NCBI GenBank assembly: GCA_016858145.1
Contig: JAEHOE010000053.1
Location: 676,350 to 740,349, forward strand
DNA from: Edaphochlamys debaryana
Taxonomy: Eukaryota > Chlorophyta > Chlorophyceae > Chlamydomonadales
DNA length: 64,000 bases
Direction: 5' to 3'
The notes below the pieces were generated by a model that had not been told where the DNA came from, searched no databases, and saw nothing but the letters and a program-made list of their open reading frames with translations. The translations under genes and the position numbers were made by a program. Shown in pieces: positions 34,887-45,400 of the stretch (its first letter is position 1; each line of letters starts with the position of its first letter).

Positions 34887-37800
34887 TCACGACTCCGCCG
34901 GCGGCTGCACCCACACGTACTCCTCCACGTAGGCGCTCTCCGCCCCCGCGGGGGCCGAGCAGGAGGCGGCGCAGGTGTAGGCCGCCAGGGTGCCCCAGTC
35001 GGGGCTGGCGGGGTCCTGCTCGTCCAGGCGGAGGTAGTGCAGCAGCTGGGGCAGAACCTGGGGGGGGGGGACGGGGCGGAGGGGGGTGGGGGAGCGTGTG
35101 TGTGTATGGCCGACGCGTGGGGCAGGCGGGGTCCAGGCGGAGGCCGTGCAACAGCTGGGGGCAGCACTTCTTGTGGACGTTGGCACATGGGGAAGGGGAG
35201 TCGCAGGCTAAGGTTGCTATGGACAGCCCCTCCTGCTCCGCCTCATCCTCCCCCGCCACAAGCCGTGGAGCCCCACCCCCCCTCCTCTCCCGGCCCGCGT
35301 CCCGCTGCAACCCCCTCCCCACCTGGAACTCCAGCTTACGCGGCCCCCCGCAGCAGGCGCAGGGCGGGATGGCGCCCCGACCCGGGCGGTGGGCGACCGA
35401 GGGCCACAGCGGCTGCGCGCCGTCCTCGAAGCAGTAGCGAATGACCTGGGGTGTGGGTGTGGTGGCGGTCGGGGTGTGCTGAGTGTGAGGGGGTCGGGGG
35501 GCATAGCCTCCATAAAGTGCACTAGCAACAGGGCTATCTAGCACTACACTGAGCGGTATGCGCAGCAGATGTAGTCGGTGATGCGGCTGAGAACGGCTAT
35601 GCTAGAGTAACCAGCATGTGTGAGGGGGTGGTGAACGGAGGTAGAGTGTGCGGCTATGTCTCTGGCCCTGAGCTGGCCTCCGTCCACTCCACTGCCCACT
35701 GCCTCTAACTGCCCTCCTGGCTTGACCGCTTCCTCTCCGCCCCGTTAACCGCCGCCGCACCTGCTCCGGAGCCCATGACACGCGGGCTTGGAAGTCCTGT
35801 GACCGGGAATAGCGGGTTGGGCGTGGCGGATGCACGTGAGCTTAACCCTACCTTGGGCTAGGGCAGCCAGGATGGATAGAGCACTCGGGGGGCAGGCTGC
35901 GGCATGCTCCGCACCACACCCGCCAGTCCTGCCTCCCTAGCCCACGCCCCTCCTTCGCAATGCCCGCACCATCCACCCGCACGCCCACATACAGCACCTC
36001 AACCTCCCACTTCCATTGGGCACTAGGCGGAATCCAATTTAGCGGCACTCGCTCTGAAGCCATCGGTGCCCCGCCCTCACACGCCCCCCGCCCACCGCGA
36101 ACGCCGCTGCCTCCGGGTCCTGCGCCCCCTCCAGCGCCGCCACCAGATCGGGGGGCAGCTCCTGGTCGTCCAGCTCCCCCTCGGTAGCCACCCGGGCGCG
36201 GTAGGCAGCCAGGGCCCTGACAGGGGGGGGAAGAGGGGTGGGGGGGAGGAGGTGAGGTGAGGGGGGAAGAGGAGGGGAACACATGGGCGGTCCAACCGAT
36301 CCACTCCTCTCTCCTCGGCGCCGCCGCGCTGTTCCCGGGGTCCGCCAGGTATCGAAGATGGTGCGTGCGAGGGCGGTGATGCCTGGTCACCGCCCTCGCG
36401 AGCACTGCCTTCCCCAAGACCTCTTTCAGCTCGTCACCTCCGTTCCACAACGCCCCCCTGCACAACCCCTCGACTGCCGCTGCGCCCGCCCCGCTGCAGC
36501 ACCCGCCCTTCGCCCTCGCACGCTGGTCACTGCCGCCGGTGCGTGCTTCAGCCCGGCCCCGAGCTCGACCGCCACACACTCACGCCCCGGAACCCAGCCC
36601 GGCACTGGCACTGGGGGCTGGCAGCACACTCCGCTGTTGCGCCTTGCGTGTACAGCCCCTCCCCCCCCCCCACCCACCCACCCCAGCCCCACCTCCGGAC
36701 CTCCTCCGTAACGCCCACACACTCCCCGCGCGCCGCCGACCCCGCCGCCGCCGCCGACCCCGCCGCCGCCGCCGCCGCCTCGCCCTCCACCGCTGCGTCC
36801 TCCGGAACCGCCGCCAGCGCCGGCCCCTCCGCCGCCGCCGCCCCCGCATCGGCGGCAGCGGCAGCGGGCGCCGCCTCCGCCGCCGCCGCCGCCGCGGGCG
36901 CGCCTCCTTCCCCTTCCCCGTCCGGTTTCCCTTCCGCCGCCGGCCCCGCCTCCGCCGGCGGCACTCCTGCCACCGCCGTCGCCGCCTCCGCCGCCGCCGC
37001 TGTCCCTGCCGCCGCCGCTGCTCCGCTGCTCCGCGCCGCCGCTGCCCGTCCGCCCTGGTCCCGCGGCTCGCCCCCGTCCTCGCTCCGCCCGCTGCCGCTG
37101 GCCTCCTCCCACCCCTCCTCGTCGTCGCTCCCCTCCTCCCCCTCCCCCTCGTCCTCGTCCTTGTACGCCGCCTCCTCCTCAACCACCAGCTCCAGCTCCG
37201 GGTAGAGCCCGCCGGGTCCCCGCCGGCCCTCCCGCGGCAGCGCATCGCCGCCAGATCCAGATCCAGGGCTGGATCCCGCGCCGCCAGATTTCCCCTTGGC
37301 GGATTTGGATTTGGAGCGAGATCCGGATCCAGAGGGCGCAGCGACGGGCGCGGGTCGCGACTCCGCATCCAGGGTCCGCCAGGGGTCCCGCGAGCGACTC
37401 AGCTCCTGGTCAGGGGTCTGGGGGGGGGGGTGCATGGGGGGGAGGGGTAGCAGGCTTGAAGACTAGAGGGCAACCAAGCTAGCCCTCAAGTTGCTGAGAC
37501 GGGGCGTTACACGCCCTCTCGGGTATCCCCAGCGAGCAGCCCCTCGGTCAGCCCTCCCCAACCTGCCCCTCCCCCTTCCCTCTCCCCCGCCTCCCCACCG
37601 GCAGCGGCTGCGGCAGCTTGTCCCCCTCCCGGGGCGGCTCCGGGGAGTAGAAGGGGTTGGCGCGGGGCAGCTGACAGCGGAGCAGCCGCACAGCCCCCGG
37701 CTCACGCAGCTTGGAGCCCTGGGGGGAGGGGGGGGAGACGAGGAGGCGGGGGACAGGTAGGTGGGCGGGTCGCAGGGTGGGTGGGTGAGTGGGTAAGGCG

Positions 37801-38884
37801 AGGGGACCGGGGAGAGGCAGTCAACCACCCTCCACCCGGCAGCCCCCGCCCCCGCTCCCCCTTTCCGCCCCCCTCCCCCTCCCCCTCCCTAGCCCACTCC
37901 CCCTCAGGGCCCCACCTCAGGGCTGATGAAGAGGAAGAGCGTGCGGTGGAAGCCCTCCACCGGGTTGGCATCCACAGGGGCGTAGATCTGATCCAGGAAA
38001 CGGATCCAGCCACAGAGTGAGATCGGCATCACGCGGAGTCCCCTCGTCTCCCCATGCCCTCTCACGCCGCTCGCTTCTAACCCCCTCCCACGGCCTCTAC
38101 ACACCGTGCCTCCCACTTTGCTCCCCATCTGCATGCTCCCGCACCCCTGCCCGCCCTACACCGCTCCCTGCCCCCCACCACGTAGCACTCCTACCCCCTC
38201 CCCCTCCCCCCCCACCTGCAGGAGGAAGTCCAGCGGCCGCCCCGTGGCCCCGCACGTGAGCATCTCCTTGGTGGGGAGCCGCACGGGATCTAGCCAGGCC
38301 TAAGAGGGGGGCGGGGTGGAGGGAGGTGGGTAGAGAGGAAGAGGTGAGTGTGAGGAAAGCGTCGTGGCAAGAGGCGAACCCGACAGACCGTCTGAGGTTC
38401 GCATTGTTGTCAGCACTGTGTGGGCGTGGGGGCCGTGGGAGCGTGGGGCCCGCAGCGGGCTCTGGCCAGGCGTGCCGGGCCGTGGGGCTCGGACTGTGCG
38501 CCAGCCTGTGCCAGTTGGGCTCCATCCCGTCCTGCGCTCCTTCGCTGCTCAGAAACGATCTAACTCGTGTGGTGCTATAGGTCAGAGCTCCCAGTAATCA
38601 AGGGAACGGGAGGGGAGGCGCCTTTGGAGCCCGGCCTTGGCACCCTTGGGTAGGGGCCGAGACGGCGAGAGCCAACCAGAACCCCCGCCGAGCACCCACC
38701 GGCCGGCCCCCGACTTTGCTGGGGAAGCGGTGCCGCAGCAGCAGGTGCGGCTTCTGCTCCTCCACGAAGCCCAGGTTCCATTGAATCTGCGAGCAGCAGG
38801 CGGCAAAGGAGGGCAGCGCTGAGCGCAGGACGGCGTGCCGATGGCGACGGCGGCGGCAAGGGCCTCGCTGAAGCTCGCGCCCAT
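34887..38884 (-). CDS. PDCD2: PDCD2/TSR4-type ribosome biogenesis protein
   Basis: Ten exons, about 524 residues: 38884-38849 (first exon, least certain, GTCGCC donor), 38786-38700, 38299-38216, 37987-37916, 37718-37599, 37417-36693, 36216-36096, 35796-35761, 35445-35323, 35057-34887. The N-terminal block WNLGFVEEQKPHLLLRHRFP, then SKVGGRPAWLDPVRLP, LTCGATGRPLDFLLQ and IYAPVDANPVEGFHRTLFLF, is the PDCD2 N-terminal region. The C-terminal PDCD2_C domain reads VIRYCFEDGAQPLWPS, PCACCGGPRKLEFQ and VLPQLLHYLRLDEQDPAS, ending YVEEYVWVQPPAES. PDCD2 and yeast Tsr4 act as co-translational chaperones of ribosomal protein uS5 (Rps2) for 40S assembly. Between the two halves a single exon encodes about 240 mostly acidic, Ala/Gly/Ser/Glu-rich residues not found in typical family members. 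The zinc-binding cysteines of the C-terminal domain are present. Confidence 0.88.
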
Positions 38885-39405
38885 CACAGCAGCTCGCTAG
38901 CTCTGCTGTGAGACGCCCAGCTAGGACACGAAGGTCGGAACAACGCGCAGCGCGCCGGCACGCACATCGTCGGGCTCCTCCTCCTCTTCTTGAATGGTCT
39001 CATTCTCTACGGGTGTGTCTATGCTTGGCATTGCTGCTGGCACTCTCAGAAGGCAATACAGGAGGCTCACGAGCAAGTTGGCTCGGCGCTCAAGTTCCTG
39101 CTAAACAAGTGTTCGCTGTGGGCTAAGTAAACAAGCGTCTGTGTGGTTGCATTGGCAGTTTGGCAATTGGCGATGTTCGGTCGAGCGCATGTGCAGGGTT
39201 TCTTCGCATCGCGGGCCCAGCCTTGTTTCCAGAGCTCCTGGGCCTTTGCGACGGCCTCCAGCTGATAGACGCTGCGGCTAACGGATTCCCAGACTGCTCG
39301 GAATGGCCACGCACGCAGAGTCAAGCGGTGTCGAGACCGCAGCGTCCGCACCGCAACAACGCTAACTTCGGCGACGCACGAGCTCTGATCCATCCCACTT
39401 GCTAG
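38885..39405. promoter_or_regulatory. Shared upstream region between PDCD2 and the CASTOR/POLLUX-type channel
   Basis: The two genes start at 38884 (minus) and 39406 (plus) and diverge. The 521 bases between hold both promoters and 5' untranslated regions. Composition is noticeably less GC-rich than the neighbouring exons, as is usual for promoters in this lineage. I could not identify specific sites. Confidence 0.45.
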
Positions 39406-42400
39406 ATGGAGACGCGCCTGTCCTCGGGTTACGTAGGCCCAGCTTGTCGTAGCCGCTTGCATCGCGGCATTGCGCGACATCCGCCCGCGTCCAACAGTGG
39501 ACTGCGGCTTTCGCAGTGCCCAGCGATCGGGACACAGCATGACTCTGTGATCAGGCATGACGCCGCTCAGAGGCTGGATGGCCAGGGGCGAGCGTGGACG
39601 CACCTTGCGGGAGCGGGGCGAAGGTGGGGGCACGTGGCAGGCCAAGCGCACGTCGGAGGATCCCTGCCCCACCTTTCCCGCCGCCGGGGGCAGCGCTCCA
39701 CGCGTTTGCCAGTAGCAACTGCAGCCAGCAGCGGCGGTGAGAGCACCGACGCCTCCGCTGCCGCTGCAGCGGCCTTCAGCGCCGCCGCGGCAGCCACAGC
39801 TGCTGCGCAGGCAGCCGTCGCCGCCGCGGCGGCGGCCGCCTCTGCCTCGGCAGGCTCAGCCCAGGCTGCCAGCGGCGGTGGCGGCGCCGCCAGCCCTGCC
39901 TGGGCGGCGCCGCCGGGCAGCCTGCCGGTGCCGGCAGTGGCTTGGAGCATGGCGGCCAACGGCATCACGAGCGTGAAGAGGAGCGTGGAGTCGCCGCGCC
40001 AGGCGTTTCGGCGGTGGCTGCAGCGGTTCGCTCAGGTCAGCAACGGACTGGGGGCTAGACTGAGTCACGCCTGTTGGACACGTCAGCACGGAGACGCCGT
40101 TGGGTTTGAAGGGGGTGTTTGTGAGGGGCGGGGTGCGAACGTGTGGGCCAGAGGAAACGGGTCGGGTACCCGGCGCCCCGGCCTGACGGAGGGCCAGAGG
40201 CTGCGTCACGGTCAGGCTTCTGCGCGTGGGAAGCCACGTGTGCCCTGTGGGGTAACACGGCAGTTGGTTCAAGGGGCGAGGGGGGGGAAAGGTGCCACTG
40301 CAGGCGGCCTGCCCGCCTGCGAGGGGACCGGCGTGCATGCATCCTCTCATCCCCTGCCCCACGCCCCGGCCCTACCCCCTGCCCCTGACAGTTGGTCCAG
40401 TTCCGACTGATGATGATCTTTCGGCTGCCCACGTGGGGCAAGATGCTGGCCCTGATCATGGTACGGCAGGGTGCCGTACGGCAGGGGCCCGCAGCCGCTC
40501 GCTGGGGAAGGCAACTGAAGTGGGGAACCCCGGGGCATGCTAGGGCGAACCTGGGTTGTACCCCAAACTGGTGGTCCCCAAACCGCCAGCCGCCAACCGC
40601 CCACTGCCAATCGCCAACCGCCAACCGCAGGTCGGCCTGCCCATCATACTGATCGGTTCGTACGCGCTGCGGGTCACGGCGGGTCTGTCATGGCACGACG
40701 CGGCGCAGTACGCCTTCTACGTGCTGCAGAACGTGCCCGGTGGGGGCGGAACGGGGGGCCGGAGGGGGCTGGGAGGGCGTGTCGTGTGTATGCGGTTACG
40801 CTCTTCCCGTGCTGCGGGCGGGGCGGTGTCGAATGTGTCCCACAGCTCTGCCTCACCCAACCCATTCCCAGGCACGGATGGCACGGCGTGTGTGCTTACC
40901 CCTCCTTATGTCCTCACCCCTCCCCCCGACCCCAGGCATGGACATCACTCGGTTCGACCAGGGCCAGGTGGGGGGGCCGGAGGGGGCGGAGCTGGCAGGG
41001 GTCCAGGGACCACCCTCGGGGCCCACAGCTCTCCGACAGCTCTCGGCTCCGCCCCCGCTTCTGTCGGACCTCTTCCCTTCCACTATCCCCTCCCCGACCC
41101 CCTCCCGAGCCCCCCAGACATAGACCTCCCCCTTCCCAGCCTCCCTCTTCCCTACCCGCCCTCCGTCCCCTCCACCCCTCCCCTCCCAGGCCCGCATGGT
41201 GCTCATTTCCATCCCACCCTCCGCCCCCTCCCTTGGCCCGCAGACGTAGACCTCCTCCCTCTCCCCCTTACCTGCCCCCTCCCCTCTCCCCCTCCCCCCC
41301 CAGGCCCGCATGGTGCTCATCGCCATCCACCTGCTGTCGCTCTACACCTTCGCCACCATGGTGGGGCTGCTCACGGAGGACGTGCGCCTCACGGTGGAGG
41401 AGATACGCAGGTGCGCGTGCGGAGCGTGCGGTGCTGGCATGTGTGCGGTGCTGCGTGCATGCTTGCGTGCGGTGCCGTCTGCTGTGTGTCACACGGTCCG
41501 AGGACCTTGCCTGCCCCCCCTCCCGGACCTCCGCCCCCCCCCCTCCCCCCCCTGCCCTGCCCCCCCAGCGGCAACTTCCCCATCCCCACGTGCGGCCACA
41601 CGGTGCTGCTGGACTCCTCGGGGGACCCCGTGCACCTGCTGGCGGTGCTGAGGCAGGCACGTGGGCACGTGGGGCTGTGTGAAGGGCTGCCTTGGAGCCG
41701 CGTGTGCCTCGGGGAGGGGCCGAGGTGGGCAGCGAGGGGAGCGGCCCCGTGTCGAGGCAGGCAAGGCCTTGCCCGCCTTGGGGCTGTGGCGGGGAGGGGA
41801 GGGAGGACGGCATGGGCAGGCGCGAGGGGCTCGCTCCTCTGTGGAGGCTAGGGAGGCCCTAGCGAGGGTCCAGGACGCAGAGGTCCGACCGGGGTCGCGC
41901 TCCCCCTCATGCCCTCGTCCCCCGTCCCTCACGGCCCGACGCTCGCCTGCCTGCTCTCCTTCCACCGTACCCCACCCCCGTACCCCACCCCCGTACCCCT
42001 CTCATGCGGTTGGGGCCTAGGAGCTGCTGATCCACCCCACGCTACGACGTCATGGGACGGGCCGGCGCTGAGCTGCTGAGCTATTGAGCTCCCATCCCCT
42101 CCCTCGGTGACCCCCCCCCCAGGTGGTGGCGGCCAAGGAGGCCCGCGGCGGGGCCGTGTACCCGGGCTGCATCGCAGTGCTGTCCACGCTGCCCAAGGCG
42201 AGGGGGAGGGGAGGGGGGGGGAGGGAGCGGGCGGGCGGGCGGTGGGGATGCAGGAGGGCCGGCACTGACTGCACACACTCGTCTCCCTGGGAGGGCCTGC
42301 ACACTCGGTGCTGTGGGATGGCTGGGTTGCACGGCCGGCCCCTAGCCCCCTACCCATTCAGTGGAACCAAGCACCCCCTCCCTTACCCTGGAGGTCCCCC

Positions 42401-45400
42401 CCTCCCTGCTCTCCCCTTGAGGTTCCTTGGCGTCGGCGTGATCCCGCTCAGCAACCAACGCCTCCCCCCCTCCCCCCAGTGTGACGTGGACAAGATGGTG
42501 ATCGACGCACTGCCCCAGGCCGCCGCCACGTGCGTTGTCACGAGGCACGGCAGCCCCGTCAAGGCACGTGATCTGTACGGGGGTGTACGGTAGCACGGTA
42601 CCCGCTGGCCCTGCGATACTGTACGGAGGATACTGTAGGGACCGTCCTGTACGGAGGATACTGTAGGGACCGTACTACACGGAGGGTACTGTAGGCACCG
42701 TACGAGGCCGTGACCCCGCCGCCGTTGCCGCCGCCGTAACCCCCTGTAACCGTGTCGTACACCACGCCCGTACAGGTTGCTGACCTGGAGCGAGTGGCGG
42801 CGGGTCAGGCGCGGACGGTGCTGCTGCTGTGCCCGGGGCGGCCGCTGGGGCAGCTCAGCCCGGGTGGGTGGGGCTTGGGGGGGTGGCGCGGAGCAGTAGA
42901 TACAGCCACAGAGCGCTCACACCGCCTTTCATTGCGGTATGGGTTGGTCCTTGGGGCCGAGGGCGGGGCTCAGCTCCGAGGGTGGTTACGGACCGCCCAA
43001 CCTCAACCCTGTGGAGACTTGGACGCCTCCACCCACGCGAGTCTGCCCCCCGCAGCCACCTGCCACCTCCCGTCCCTCCTGCCTCACCAGCCGTCAACAC
43101 TACCCCTTGGCCCCACCGCCCCTCCTCCCCCTCACCCCGCTGGCTGCCGCCCTACCATCTGGGCTATCCAACCTCCAACTCGACAAAGATCACCCCCTCC
43201 ACCCCCACCCCCCCAGGGCTGCAGCAGGAGCTGTGCCTGGCTGCCCTCCGGTCGCTCCACGCACAGGCCGCACTCCAGGGCGCAAAGCAACCGCCAATCC
43301 AACCGTCGTCCCAACCGCTCAACACCGCCTTCGACCCCCCGTCGGACGCGGAAGCCTCCATGATGGGCTTGGACTCGGACTCGGACTCGGACGACCCAAC
43401 CGCCAACCTCGCCGAGGCGCTCGCGATCGCGCGGGCGGTTGGTGGCAGCCTGGAGCTGGACGGTTACATCGTATCAACCTCCGCGTCAACCGTCATGCCA
43501 ACCGCCATCTCCAGCAGCCCAACCGCCGGATCCAGCAGTACCAACGGCGCGGCGGCTGCGGGCGCCGCCAGCGCCGGCGCTTCGGTGGCCGAAGACACGG
43601 CAAAGCGGGTACAGCGGTTGGCGCAACGGTCAGCACGTGGCCGGGACTTGAGCCGCCGGCAACGGGTGGTGGTTGAGAGCGGATCGGACGTACAGTCCGT
43701 TGCGACACGTGTGGTGGACGGGGACGGGGAGCTCGATCCGTTGCAGGTGTGTGGAGGGGGTGATACCGGTAGTGACGTGGGTGGAATGGACGCACGGGGG
43801 TTGTTGGGGTGGGGTCCGCGGGTTTAGCTAGGCAGGGTGCAATCTGCAAAGGGGGGAGTCAAAGGGATTGCAGAGGCGGCGAGAGTAGCTCTCTGCAGAC
43901 AATGTTGGGAAGGGCAGTGCAGGAAACAAGAGGATGGCAGGGCAGGCAGTGGGGGGGGAGAGGGCGCAAAGCTGGTCTGGGGCGATGGGAAGGTGGTGGT
44001 GACCGACGCTCCTGTGTGGGCCCCGCTCTGCTCCCCGTGTGCACCCGCAGGTGACGTACGTGTCCTCCGCCTCCTCGGCCTGCCGTGTGGCCGTACAGTG
44101 CGCCGTACAGCCGGGGCTGGCTGAGGTGTTCGATGCAATCATCTGCAGGCACGTGGGGAGGCGACGGGACGGGCAGGGCGGTATGCGGTTGGGGGCGTGT
44201 GGATCGGAGGATGAAAGTCCGGGGCGCGCCGCGTGGGGGTGGGTGGGAGAACGGAACTGGGAGGGGGCAAGGGTGGTTGACTAACCTCTGGGCCAGAAGC
44301 CAAGGACGATCTCAATTTACCCTCAACCCTGGAAAGCCGACGAGGCGGGAGGTGTGGGGCGGGACGTCAAAGCGTGCGGCTGGGCGGGCGGGAGCAGAGT
44401 GCACCGTATGGGAGGGCTGGGGTTATAAGGCTGCAAGCCGCGGCGTGTGGGAGGGCTGGGGGGAACGATCAGGACCATGCACGCACACGGGACCTGACGC
44501 TGTGTGCCTCCTCTGTGCCCTGTCCCCCCGCAGAAGCGACGACAGCGCACTCCACATCAAGCCCCTGCCCGTGGGGCTCGCCGGTGGGCTGGCTGGGGCG
44601 AGCGGGGCGGGGGCGGAGCGCGCCGCATCTGAAGCCAGCGGGGCGTGCGTGGTGTCACACGCCTGCTTATCGTCTCTGCCTCCAAACAGGGAAACGGTTT
44701 GGGGAGGCGCGGCGGCAGTTCCGGCACGCGGTGCTGTGCGGCGTCGTACAGGTGCGTACTACACCGGGATCCTGATCCGCACGTGCAGAACCTAGATGCA
44801 GCCGTCAACGCTTAAGTCCTACCGCTACCTCGCGACCTAGCTTTTAATTCGAGCGCCCCTCTTCCATTGTTGTTTCTTTTCACTTTGTCTCTTTCTGCGT
44901 CCCCAGGGCCCTGCGTCTCTGGCTGCCGAGGCCGCCGCCGCCGCTGCCGCCGCCGCCAACCCCGACGACCGGACCGCCGCCACCATGGCATCGGGATCCA
45001 TGTGCGGACTCGAATCCGAGATCCATGGATCCGGCGGCGGCGGCGGTTTCGACGTGCGGCATCTGTGGAGCGGCATAACCGGCTTCAACGGCTACGACGG
45101 CGGCGGGCCCAGCGGCGGCGGCGGTTATCACGGGCACATCGCGTTCTCGCCGCCGGATTCGCTCGTCCTGCGGAAAGGGGACGAGCTGGTGCTGCTGGCG
45201 GGACGAGATGCCGACTGCGGGGCGTCCCTCCTACGCGTGCAGGCGGGCCGTGTGGTTCGGGCGGGAGCTTCTACAACAGCCCCGGGAATTGGGGGAAGGC
45301 AGGGGTGGATGGCCGGTGGTAGCGGTGGAGCCATGGGTGTCTGTGTACCGCACTCCGCACTCCGCAACGGGCCTCAAGGCTTCGAACCGCCGGCGCACAC

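Noticed and set aside
34211..35437. 408-codon plus-strand frame
   Set aside because: It overlaps the well matched PDCD2 C-terminal exons on the other strand and shows no domain.
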